DNA of 64,000 nucleotides from 2-02-FULL-55-14 sp964534125 (lineage in GTDB: Bacteria > Bacteroidota > Ignavibacteria > UBA10030). The DNA is taken from NCBI GenBank assembly GCA_964534125.1, contig CAZHOJ010000001.1, positions 620,001 to 684,000 of the forward strand. Direction: 5' to 3'. The notes beneath the pieces are model-generated. The model searched no databases. It saw nothing but the letters and a program-made list of their open reading frames with translations, and was not told the origin of the DNA. Made by a program: the position numbers and the translations under genes. Below, in pieces: positions 15,532 through 23,935 of the stretch (positions are counted from its first letter, which is position 1; each line of letters starts with the position of its first letter).

Positions 15532-18261
15532 TCAGAACTCCACAAAGAAGCCGGCACGGATGATCCGCGGCGGATAGACATTTTCCGGATTGGCCTGTCG
15601 GTCCTTCGGCCGGACCGATGTCGGACCTTCATTCCACGATTCTCCCGTCCGCGACCAGATGAACCGGGTGTTCACGGCGTCGAACACGTTGTCGATGTCC
15701 GCGAAGACGGTCAGGCCCACAGGGTCCTTCAGCACATCCCACGAAAATTTCAGGTCGAGGTTGAACGTCCAGGGTCGCCGGGCGCTGTTCGGCTCGGGGA
15801 CGATGTTCGATTCTTCCGCGGCGCGCGACGTCGGTGTGTACGGCAGGCCGCTGCCGGCGTTGAAGATGGCCGTGAGGGTCAGGGGCTCGAACCGCATGGT
15901 CGTGGTGAGGTTGATCTTATGCCGCTGGTCGAAGTCGAGCGGGAAGTTCCGGTTCGGCCGGAGCGCGGCGTCCTCTTCCCTGTAGGAATATCCCTCCGAC
16001 GGGTCCGACATGTTCCCCAGCGCGTACATCAGTGTGTAGGTCAGCCGGCCGCTCAGGTGGCTGCTCATCCGCTTGTTCAGCGAGATGTCGAGCCCCTGCA
16101 CACGGCCGTAGTCCTGGTTGATGTAGATGGTGTAGTCCCTGCCGGTGAAGTAATAGTACGTGGAGGTCAGGTTCTCGATGTCCTTCGAGTAGGCAGTCAC
16201 ATTCATCGACCAGTCGTCGGAGAGCTGCTGCTGGAGGCCGATCTCGAACGCGGTCGTGCGCTCCGGCGCCAGGCCCGGGTTCCCGATGAGCGCATCGTTA
16301 ACAAGGATGTCGTTCAGCGCGTCGTTCCGGAAAAGGTCGTAAAACCGGGGTGTTTGGAAGTAATGGCCGTAGGCGAAGTGGATCGAGGTCATGTCCGAGA
16401 TAGGGTGCGCGATCCCGATGCGCGGGCTGATCTGGAGATGCGGCTTGACCGCTTCCTTGTTGACCGCGACATATTCGACCGACCCTCCGGGCAGGGTGAC
16501 GACGTCGAGAATATCGGAAGCGTCAGGATACTGATAGGCGCGGGGATCGAAGTAGTCGACCCGGAGGCCGACCTTCAGGATCATGAAGCTGTACTCGACC
16601 TTGTCCTGCACATAGAATGCCCCTTCGAACGGCAGGTCGCTGAGCAGTGACGAGATGCCATCGGTGGCCGCTTTGTCGAAGAACTCGAGGTTCTGGCGCG
16701 GAGGCATGCCGATGCGGTGCCGGGACATCGTGTGGGCCTTCAGCTCGAAGCCCGTCCGGAGCTGATGGTTGTTGTCGACCTGGCTCTCGAGGTTCCCTTT
16801 CAGGAGGTACTGAGAGTTCTCCGTCTCCCGCCAGTAGCGCACGTCGCCGTACATGAAATTGGAGTCGTTCCCTCCGACGTACAGGCGGGTCAGGTAGTCG
16901 CTCGAAATGAGCTCACCCGTCGTTTCATCATAGACGACCGTCCGGTCAGGGACCGTCCAGCTTGAGAAGTCCCGCACCCACGCAGCTGATACATCATAAA
17001 AGGTACTCTGCGAGAGCATGTGCTTGAGGGAGAACGTCAAACGATGCGAGCGTGACCGGTCGATGGGATAATTGCCCTTGCGCCCAAGCGTGTCGAGGCC
17101 GGAATCCCACCATCGCCAGTACTTGTACGTGTGGTCGTAATTCTGGCTGGTGTTCTTCGACCAGTCGAACGACACCCGGGCCTTCATCAGTGAAGTGACC
17201 GGGTACGTCAGCTTCATAGACAACGAACGGAAGAGCGTATAGCCGAACGGGAGATAGCTGTTGTCGTTGCGGAGACGCCCTGTCGAATAGAACGTGAGGC
17301 CGTCGATGAGGGGGACCGGCCCGCCGAGGCTCGCGGACCACGTCCCGAGCGCCGGGATGATGAGCTCGTCCTCAACATACGGATCGTCCAGCACGCTCAT
17401 CCAATCGTACGCAGATGTCCCATCCGGTTTCCGGACGTGGTCCTTGTAGAGCTTCTGCTCCTCAGCGGACAGCGCTGCGACCTCGTCCCGCTGCAGGTTC
17501 CAGTCCTTCTCGTGATACAGGGAACTGTTCAGCATCGGAGATTCGTAGGTGAACCGTCCTTTGTACCTGTCCCCGCCGTCCTTCGTGTAGACCGTCACAA
17601 TCCCATCGGCTGCGTTGCCGTATTCCGCGTCGAATGTCCCGAGGTGTGCCTGCAGTTCCTGGACATTCTCCACCTCGAAGTCCGCCGCTGCGGTACGCGT
17701 GAAGGGATTCAGCATCGGGATGCCGTCGATCTGGTAGACCATGCCTCCCGTCCGTCCGCCGCGAACGTGCAGGGCGCCGTCCGTTCCGCGGGTGACGCCA
17801 GCCTGCAATTCCAGCACCTCGTTCACCTGCTGGAACCTGAGGTCGCGCACGATGGTCGAGCCTTCGACGATGGCGCGCGTGGAGGTCTGGTCGCGCTGCA
17901 CGACAGAGCGTTCCGCCGTGACGACGATCTCCTGCTGCTCGATGGCCTGGGTGCTCAGGGTCACGGGCAGCTCCGTGGTGACGTCGGCCATGACGCGGAC
18001 GCCGGTGAAGGTCCTCGTCGCATATCCGACCATCGAAACACGTACGTCATAGGTGCCCGGAAGGATGTTGATGATATTGAAGACGCCGTCGAGGTCGCTC
18101 GCAGCTCCGAGCGATGTCCCAACGATGACGATGTTCGCCCCGGCAAGGGGTTCACCCGTCTCCGCGTCCACGACAGAGCCCCTCACCTTTCCGGTATCGC
18201 CTGCAATGGCAAGACACACGGTGATGGCGAGAAGCGAGAGGAGAGAGGAAGAGCGTGTCAT
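15532..18261 (-). CDS. TonB-dependent outer-membrane receptor with carboxypeptidase-regulatory N-domain
   Basis: 909 aa. Signal peptide (LLAITVCLAIAG), then a CarboxypepD_reg-like domain (GKVRGSVVDAETGEPLAGAN, GVFNIINILPGTYDVRVSMV) covering about residues 24-110, then a plug (VVTAERSVVQRDQTSTRAIV, LELQAGVTRGTDGALHVRGG, YQIDGIPMLNPF) and a beta-barrel ending in the aromatic RAGFFVEF. It should import a ligand using TonB energy. No SusD-like lipoprotein follows; instead the 961-aa surface protein and a PorV-like barrel follow at once. The upstream gap of 74 nt to the BNR protein suggests it may belong to the same transcript. Confidence 0.93.
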   Translation of the reverse strand: MTRSSSLLSLLAITVCLAIAGDTGKVRGSVVDAETGEPLAGANIVIVGTSLGAASDLDGVFNIINILPGTYDVRVSMVGYATRTFTGVRVMADVTTELPVTLSTQAIEQQEIVVTAERSVVQRDQTSTRAIVEGSTIVRDLRFQQVNEVLELQAGVTRGTDGALHVRGGRTGGMVYQIDGIPMLNPFTRTAAADFEVENVQELQAHLGTFDAEYGNAADGIVTVYTKDGGDRYKGRFTYESPMLNSSLYHEKDWNLQRDEVAALSAEEQKLYKDHVRKPDGTSAYDWMSVLDDPYVEDELIIPALGTWSASLGGPVPLIDGLTFYSTGRLRNDNSYLPFGYTLFRSLSMKLTYPVTSLMKARVSFDWSKNTSQNYDHTYKYWRWWDSGLDTLGRKGNYPIDRSRSHRLTFSLKHMLSQSTFYDVSAAWVRDFSSWTVPDRTVVYDETTGELISSDYLTRLYVGGNDSNFMYGDVRYWRETENSQYLLKGNLESQVDNNHQLRTGFELKAHTMSRHRIGMPPRQNLEFFDKAATDGISSLLSDLPFEGAFYVQDKVEYSFMILKVGLRVDYFDPRAYQYPDASDILDVVTLPGGSVEYVAVNKEAVKPHLQISPRIGIAHPISDMTSIHFAYGHYFQTPRFYDLFRNDALNDILVNDALIGNPGLAPERTTAFEIGLQQQLSDDWSMNVTAYSKDIENLTSTYYYFTGRDYTIYINQDYGRVQGLDISLNKRMSSHLSGRLTYTLMYALGNMSDPSEGYSYREEDAALRPNRNFPLDFDQRHKINLTTTMRFEPLTLTAIFNAGSGLPYTPTSRAAEESNIVPEPNSARRPWTFNLDLKFSWDVLKDPVGLTVFADIDNVFDAVNTRFIWSRTGESWNEGPTSVRPKDRQANPENVYPPRIIRAGFFVEF

Positions 18262-18335
18262 GCTGTTCTGCCTTCTATGCTCTGCGCCGGCCCCGGCGGT
18301 GAGGCCGCGGCCGGCGAGAGATGACGAAACGATGA

Positions 18336-19895
18336 CTATTTAAGGAGGAGCATCTTCAGAGTGGACGTTCCATCGGACGTGATCAGCCGGGAGAAGTAGA
18401 TGCCGGAAGCCATGGGCACGCCGGCATCGCTCGAACCGTTCCATGTGACATTCTGCTGTCCTGCTTCCATCTCACCGTGGACCAGCGTGCGGACCAGTCG
18501 TCCCGTCGCATCGTAGACGGCTAGCCGGACCTCCTGGCGGGTCTGGAGGGAGAACGTGATGGTCGTGGACGGATTGAACGGGTTGGGGTAGTTCACATAC
18601 AGGTCGTATCGGACCGGGGGCTCTCCTGTTTCGACCCCTGTTGTCCGGTATGGGAGATTGCCATACAGCACCGCGACGGTCGATTGATCAGCCACCAGGG
18701 AATCGGCGGATTCCCGCCAGGCCAGGTCGATCCCGTATGCTTTCCGGACCCTGTTCGAAAGAGAGACGTATCCTCCGTCGTAGTTCGGCCTGCTGACCTG
18801 AACGGCCTCGGACCAGGTCGCGCCCCCATCGACGCTGTACCTGTACACGATCTCGTCCAATCCGGTCGTATCCGTGGCCATGTCGCGGCGATACGCGAGG
18901 TGGAGTACACCATCCGAATCGGCGACAGCCGACACGCTGAGATAGTTGGCTTCGTTCGAGTCAATAGCGACCGTGTACGACGAGTTCCATGCTGCACCCC
19001 ATGTGTTCTTGTGCATGACGAGGTGGCTCAAACGGGGATCGGCGCCGCTCACGATCGGCAGTGTATAGAAAGCGTAGATGTTGGAGGACGCATCGACTGT
19101 GACCGCCACATAGCGATTATGGTCCCTATCAGCGGTGGTCGTGTCCGAGATCATCGTGGCGCCTGACCACGCGGTCCCGCTCCACGTGTTGATGAAGACT
19201 TCGCGGCGGGTATCGGTGCCGGCGATACTGTTGTCCCAGATCACGACGATCTTCCCGTCCGGGGCCGCTGCGATCTGAGAGCGTCCGACCTCGATGGACG
19301 ATCCGAATGTGCCGCCGGTCGAGATCGTCTCAGTGGCGGTGCTCCAGGTGGAGCCGCCATCAGTGCTCTTCACGACGTAGAGATACTCGATGCCGACGCC
19401 CTCTCCGTCATTATTGTACACGACCCAGAGCGTGCCGTCGGACCCGACCTCAATGGTCCCCTCCTCACCCCTGGTGGAGGCAGCGATCGATATCTGGACA
19501 GGCGTCGTCCATGCTCCCGTCGAATACCTGCTGTAGAAGACCTGATACTTTCCGCTGGAGGTCTCCCGCTGCTGCCAGATCGCATGAATAGAGCCACTCT
19601 CATCTGATGCGAGGGCCGGCTGGATCGCATTATAACCTGCATTCGAAAGAGCGGCCGCGGGACTCCAGATGCCGAAACCCGGATCATAGATCGAGTATTG
19701 CACCTGTGCTCCGGAGCCCGTGCCGGTCGACCATGCGACCATCAACGTGCCATTGGATGCCCGGGCTACCTTTCGCTGATGAAAGTAATACATCGAGCCA
19801 TTGTAGGGAACGTCGTCTGCGACCACCGACGTCGATTGAGCCAGCAGCGACCCGCAGATAACGACGAGGAGAAAAGATATTCCCAATATCCGCAT
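18336..19895 (-). CDS. T9SS-exported BNR/sialidase-type beta-propeller protein
   Basis: 519 aa. Signal peptide (MRILGISFLLVVICGSLLAQ) then repeated Asp-box-like strands such as SSDGTLWVVYNNDGEG, VKSTDGGSTWSTATE and YSVDGGATWSEAVQV (S.DGG.TW), indicating a six-bladed BNR propeller up to about residue 415. A linker and a sorting domain follow: NYPNPFNPSTTITFSL, YDATGRLVRTLVHGEMEAG and SGIYFSRLIT...LKMLLLK. BNR propellers include sialidases and binding proteins; I do not see the FRIP/YRIP arginine motif of sialidases, so a structural or binding role is more likely. It is the first gene of the leftward cluster, facing a divergent T9SS gene. Confidence 0.8.
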   Translation of the reverse strand: MRILGISFLLVVICGSLLAQSTSVVADDVPYNGSMYYFHQRKVARASNGTLMVAWSTGTGSGAQVQYSIYDPGFGIWSPAAALSNAGYNAIQPALASDESGSIHAIWQQRETSSGKYQVFYSRYSTGAWTTPVQISIAASTRGEEGTIEVGSDGTLWVVYNNDGEGVGIEYLYVVKSTDGGSTWSTATETISTGGTFGSSIEVGRSQIAAAPDGKIVVIWDNSIAGTDTRREVFINTWSGTAWSGATMISDTTTADRDHNRYVAVTVDASSNIYAFYTLPIVSGADPRLSHLVMHKNTWGAAWNSSYTVAIDSNEANYLSVSAVADSDGVLHLAYRRDMATDTTGLDEIVYRYSVDGGATWSEAVQVSRPNYDGGYVSLSNRVRKAYGIDLAWRESADSLVADQSTVAVLYGNLPYRTTGVETGEPPVRYDLYVNYPNPFNPSTTITFSLQTRQEVRLAVYDATGRLVRTLVHGEMEAGQQNVTWNGSSDAGVPMASGIYFSRLITSDGTSTLKMLLLK

Positions 19896-20315
19896 GAGTT
19901 GGTCCTCCCTATGTAATGAGACCGGGCCGTCCCTCGATCATGAGACCGTCCGATGTTGATGGATAGAAGAATCTATCCACTCATGACGGGAAAATCCATT
20001 CCGAGCCGAGAAAATACTACCTCCTCATCAGATTCGGAATCTCACCTCTGGGAAGGCCCCGAGGCCTGCCTGCCCCGGGAATCCACTCTTGCCTGACCCC
20101 GTATTCGGGCACTGCCCCACGATGCCCGAAGTGGGGCAGAGGACTTCTGCGCCATGGGGATGATCCTGCTGCTCATCCTTCCGGCTAACAGGGGATGAAC
20201 GGGTGCGATATTCATCACACACCGGGACTTGACTCTCTCCATACTATCGGCTATCGTTACGTTCACCCCAATGCAATTCACTCAAACTCCCTCTCATTAT
20301 TTTGCAGGAGGTTTC
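19896..20315. other. Divergent intergenic region with overlapping inverted repeats
   Basis: This 420-bp stretch separates two divergent T9SS genes and has no convincing reading frame. It holds two interleaved perfect inverted repeats. One pairs TTCGGGC (20104-20110) with GCCCGAA (20124-20130). The other pairs CTGCCCCAC (20112-20120) with GTGGGGCAG (20131-20139). Each arm of one lies beside or inside the other, so both hairpins cannot form fully at the same time. The promoter for at least one of the flanking genes must also lie here. Confidence 0.6.
20229..20257 (+). promoter_or_regulatory. Possible promoter for the 20.3-23.0 kb gene
   Basis: TTGACT (20229-20234), a 17-nt spacer and TATCGT (20252-20257) resemble a primary sigma-factor promoter (5/6 and 4/6 matches), about 59 nt upstream of the ATG. 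Members of this phylum often use a different consensus, so this is only a candidate. Confidence 0.3.
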
Positions 20316-23003
20316 ATGAACTATCTGCGAACAGTTCTCTATCTGACCGCAGCCCTGTGCCTGCTCATTGGCACGGCCGACGCTCAGGTCGATTTCTTCA
20401 CGCGCAGCGCCCTCGTTGCTCCGCCGGTTGACTCTGTCAGCTGGGGCAATGCTGTCATGGGCGTAGATTTTGACGGCGACGGCAAGAAAGAGATCTACGC
20501 GGTCAACAACAACTGGAACGACTGGCCGGTCGAAATGACCCCCAAGGTCTACAAGTATGAGTTCAACTCCACGAACGGGGCGTGGGAAGTCGTATGGGAG
20601 GCCGCGATGAGCGGCATCCTGGCACAGAACACCTGGCCGGCGCTGACATACGGCGACTGGGACAAGGACGGGAAGAACGAGATCATCTGGGGCCCGGTGA
20701 ACAACTTTGTTACCGGAAACGAGATTCCCTATCGCATCATTGTTTTTGAGACCCCCGGCGACGGTTCTGACAACATGGGTGTCTCCGACGGATCCGGCGG
20801 ATGGAAACCGAACGCGGCATGGGTGATCGATTCGACCGCAAGCTACAACCTCCGCCCATTCAGATGGCATCTTCATGATATCGACAGCGATGGCGACATC
20901 GAGCTCGTGTTCGTCGATCGCTCATCGAGTTCCTCCGGTGTCGGTTACAAGGTCGGTGTCGTTTCTGTAAGCACGATCCCTGATAACGGCGACGGCTCCG
21001 AAGTGTGGACTCTCGAAGCATCGGGAAAAGGCATGCCGACAACCGGTACGGCCACTCCCTATGATATCGTCGTTGCTGACAGCACAGCATATGTATTCCA
21101 TGCCACCGCAAGCGGCTACGTTACCCGTCTCCGCTTCCGCAACGGTGCGTACATCGTCGATGTTGACACAACGAAGATTGCGCCATTGGCCCCTTCAGGA
21201 TGGAGCGGTGGATTCAAGACCGCCCAGGTTGTCGATATCAATGGCGACGGCACGAAGGAGATCGTCCAGTCAGGATATTCCTCGACCACGAACAACAGGA
21301 TCACTCTCCTGACCATTACAGATGGCGGCGACAGCCTGCATGCATTCGAGCTGTATGATCCTGACACCGATTTCGGCGCGAGCACGCGCTTCGTTGGCAG
21401 CGATTTCGGGGATATCGATGGCGACGGCAATATCGACATCATCTTCTCATCCCGTGATGCAACAGCCGGCGATGCCATCCTGCGGATGGAGTACAAAGGC
21501 TCCGGAGACATCACGAGCGGTGCTAGCTACGACTGGACAATGATCGACAAAGGCTTCGGCACAAAATCCGAGCGCGTCGACATCGTCTCGATCGGCAACG
21601 TAGACGCAGACGCGGACCTCGAAGTGCTCACCGGCTCCGCGGCCGACAATACCAACCAATATCCACTGGTCGTCTATGACCGCATCACCCTCCCGATGGC
21701 CCCGACCGACATCGCGACCGTTCGCACGGACTCTGACGGCGACGGCATTCCGAACGATTCGGGCAGCGTCGTGTACGTCATGGGCACCGTCAATTCCGTC
21801 AACTTCGGCGGTTCGAGCTTCGGCTCCTACCATATCGACGACGGAACGGCCGGTATCAATGTCTATATCAACACCAACAAGCGGCCGGACCTTGCGGTCG
21901 GCGAGCGGATCTACGTCAAGGGAACGCTCATCCAGTACAACGGACTTGATGAGGTAGCGACCACGACCGACTCCGCCACTCTGATAACGGACGTGGTCAA
22001 GCTCGGACCGGCGTACAAGAACATCGTCACGCCGATCACGCTGACGATCGAGCAGTTCCTCGCCAACGCAGAAGCCTACGAGAGCCGGCTGGTGAAGATC
22101 ACGGGCATCGCGAAGAAGCCCGGCCAGACGACCACGTGGCCCGGACCGACGTCAAGCAGCACGAACCTGACGTTCTGGGACGGCTACAGCCAGTTCACGG
22201 TCCGTATCGACAGCGACACCGACATCCGCGGCACGACCGAGCCGACGTATCCTGTCGATGTCATCGGCATCGGGAATCAGTTCGACAGCTCCACGCCGCG
22301 CACCAGCGGGTACCAGATCTTCCCGAACAGGCGGACCGACTTCACCGAAGGCGTTGCGGTCAGGCCCAACCCGCACTTTGCGATGGTCCTCCCCGCGAAC
22401 AACTCGACCATCACCCTGAGCGATGGATTCGTCCAGCCGTTCGCGTGGAATGCGGCGGTCGACCTGAACGGTGATGCCCTGCAGTACCAGTGGGTGCCTG
22501 TCGGCGGGACCGCTATCGGCGGCACCGACACATTCCTCGTCCGTACGGGCGAAGAGCTGAAGGCATTCCTCGGCGCGGCCGACACGGTCGTGCTGAAGTG
22601 GACTGTCCTCGCGAAGGATGCGGGTGCGGCAGTCGCGAACGTCGACACCTTCACGGTGACGATCATTCGCGGCACGATCACCGGCGTCGCTGAGAACGAG
22701 ATCCCGACCGACTTCGGGCTGTCGCAGAACTTCCCGAACCCGTTCAACCCCACCACCACCATCGAGTACGCGCTCCCGACAGCGGCGAACGTGACGCTGA
22801 GGGTGTACAACATGCTGGGCCAGGAGATCGCGAGCCTCGTCAATGAGACCCGCCCTGCCGGCTTCATGCAGGTGGTGTGGAACGGACGTGACTCCCGCGG
22901 CGCACAGGTCGCATCCGGCACGTATCTCTACCGGATCGAGGCCCGTGCCGTCGACGGAAGCCAGGTCTTCGTCCAGAACCGGAAGATGATCCTGCTGAAG
23001 TAA
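20316..23003 (+). CDS. T9SS-exported FG-GAP/VCBS-repeat protein with OB-fold domain
   Basis: 895 aa from the ATG at 20316, chosen because AGGAGG lies 6 nt upstream and a signal peptide (TVLYLTAALCLLIGTADAQ) follows directly. Residues about 35-470 carry repeated calcium-loop motifs of the FG-GAP/VCBS type: DFDGDGKKEIYAV, DWDKDGKNEIIW, DIDSDGDIELVF, DINGDGTKEIV and DIDGDGNIDIIF. Residues about 490-690 look like an OB-fold (VVYVMGTVNSVNF, YHIDDGTAGINVYI, VGERIYVKGTLIQYNGL) followed by a second beta domain. An Ig-like segment and the sorting tail (NFPNPFNPTTTIEYALPT, YNMLGQEIASL, ASGTYLYRIEA...MILLK) end it. It is probably a calcium-stabilised surface or released protein; ligand unknown. A strong terminator follows. 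Confidence 0.85.
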   Translation: MNYLRTVLYLTAALCLLIGTADAQVDFFTRSALVAPPVDSVSWGNAVMGVDFDGDGKKEIYAVNNNWNDWPVEMTPKVYKYEFNSTNGAWEVVWEAAMSGILAQNTWPALTYGDWDKDGKNEIIWGPVNNFVTGNEIPYRIIVFETPGDGSDNMGVSDGSGGWKPNAAWVIDSTASYNLRPFRWHLHDIDSDGDIELVFVDRSSSSSGVGYKVGVVSVSTIPDNGDGSEVWTLEASGKGMPTTGTATPYDIVVADSTAYVFHATASGYVTRLRFRNGAYIVDVDTTKIAPLAPSGWSGGFKTAQVVDINGDGTKEIVQSGYSSTTNNRITLLTITDGGDSLHAFELYDPDTDFGASTRFVGSDFGDIDGDGNIDIIFSSRDATAGDAILRMEYKGSGDITSGASYDWTMIDKGFGTKSERVDIVSIGNVDADADLEVLTGSAADNTNQYPLVVYDRITLPMAPTDIATVRTDSDGDGIPNDSGSVVYVMGTVNSVNFGGSSFGSYHIDDGTAGINVYINTNKRPDLAVGERIYVKGTLIQYNGLDEVATTTDSATLITDVVKLGPAYKNIVTPITLTIEQFLANAEAYESRLVKITGIAKKPGQTTTWPGPTSSSTNLTFWDGYSQFTVRIDSDTDIRGTTEPTYPVDVIGIGNQFDSSTPRTSGYQIFPNRRTDFTEGVAVRPNPHFAMVLPANNSTITLSDGFVQPFAWNAAVDLNGDALQYQWVPVGGTAIGGTDTFLVRTGEELKAFLGAADTVVLKWTVLAKDAGAAVANVDTFTVTIIRGTITGVAENEIPTDFGLSQNFPNPFNPTTTIEYALPTAANVTLRVYNMLGQEIASLVNETRPAGFMQVVWNGRDSRGAQVASGTYLYRIEARAVDGSQVFVQNRKMILLK

Positions 23004-23033
23004 GTTTCTCTGATCATCGAAAGACACACACAA

Positions 23034-23077
23034 GGAAAACCCCGTCAGAGACCTTCTCGGCGGGGTTTTCCCTTTTT
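23034..23077 (+). terminator. Rho-independent terminator
   Basis: Perfect 11-bp stem GGAAAACCCCG/CGGGGTTTTCC with a loop of about 16 nt, followed by a run of five T, 31 nt after the stop of the FG-GAP protein gene. It ends that transcript and could act in both directions because the left arm is preceded by A-rich sequence. Confidence 0.85.
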
Positions 23078-23113
23078 GTCTTTGGTTTTTGATCTTTTGT
23101 AAGCCCACCCACC

Positions 23114-23461
23114 TCACACTCCAAATCTCTTCAGGATTCCGGTCAGGATCATAGTGAGTTCTCCCGCTTCCTTCTCCAGCCTCAACCGTTCGTCCTCATC
23201 TCCTCCGCAATCCCGGAACAGCCGAAGAAACAGGCGTGATTCCTTGCCTTCTCTGCGGGATATGCCGAAACGGTGGACCTTCTCCTTCTTTGTGAGAGCT
23301 TCATTCCCCTCAAGATAGTTCGCGGCAGTCGAGCTTGAAGCACGAAGAAGCTGGTCACCGTAGACTACGTTTTCCCGGCATGCTGGTACTGTCCTGATAA
23401 ACCGCTGCACATCTTTCGCAAACCGTTCGACACGATCTTCAAGCTCATAGTGTCCTACCAT
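23114..23461 (-). CDS. Four-helix bundle protein (23S rRNA-intervening-sequence type)
   Basis: A small all-helical protein of 115 aa from the second in-frame ATG (124 aa from an ATG at 23488). The text ELEDRVERFAKDVQRFIR...YGDQLLRASSSTAANYLEGNEAL...KVHRFGISRREGKESRLFLRLF is the family layout: first helix, the QL.RAS.S...N..EG turn, and the E..(W/L) helix. The family was first seen encoded within 23S rRNA intervening sequences and is now widespread as a single chromosomal gene. Function is unknown; a pentameric assembly has been reported for a homologue. The ribosome-binding site does not settle the start. It is transcribed toward the terminator at 23034-23077. Confidence 0.9.
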   Translation of the reverse strand: MVGHYELEDRVERFAKDVQRFIRTVPACRENVVYGDQLLRASSSTAANYLEGNEALTKKEKVHRFGISRREGKESRLFLRLFRDCGGDEDERLRLEKEAGELTMILTGILKRFGV

Positions 23462-23488
23462 AGCCCGCTCACGTTCTTCATGGTGCAA

Positions 23489-23935
23489 TGGCCGTACATT
23501 ATCCGATCACAATCCAAGGCGCAAGCCGGAAATGGCCTGGAAACCTAACTCTGTCTATCACTTCGCCTGCCTTTTCCGTCCTCTGGAATTTACGGCCCAT
23601 CGGGCCGGGAAGAGGCACAAAGATCAAAGACAGAAGTGGGTAGTTTGAGATCCTCCTGAGATGGCTCGTACTGCGAATCTCGAGGCCGACCCCGAAAGCG
23701 AAGTGATTCTCAGGATCGAGCCGAACATACATGTTTCGAGTGCCTTATGGCGCCCTCACTATGGCACATGCACCCTACGAACCTGATCCTGTGGGTCAAT
23801 CTCGACGTGCTGTGCCCGTCTGCCGGCATGGGTGTGCAAGCACGCGGTGGTCTCTCGGGATACTTGCATGTTTCCCGCCGTCCTGACATCTTACGGTTCC
23901 TCAGCACCTGCACTTCACCACCGAAAGGAGAAACC
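23489..23935. other. Intergenic region without a convincing gene
   Basis: About 450 bp. A 77-codon minus-strand frame (23499-23732, starting MYVRLDPENHFAFGVG) is open, but it has no recognisable domain and no good ribosome-binding site, so I do not call it. AAAGGAG at 23924-23930 is the ribosome-binding site of the next gene. The promoter of that gene is probably here but not identified. Confidence 0.5.

Noticed and set aside
18336..19895. Annotating the BNR protein as a sialidase
   Set aside because: Asp-box repeats are present, but the arginine-bearing FRIP/YRIP motif and catalytic triad are not recognisable.
23499..23732. Minus-strand open frame of 77 codons in the 23.5-23.9 kb gap
   Set aside because: No recognised domain, no ribosome-binding site, and its neighbours do not suggest an operon. 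Could be a remnant, but there is no support for calling it.
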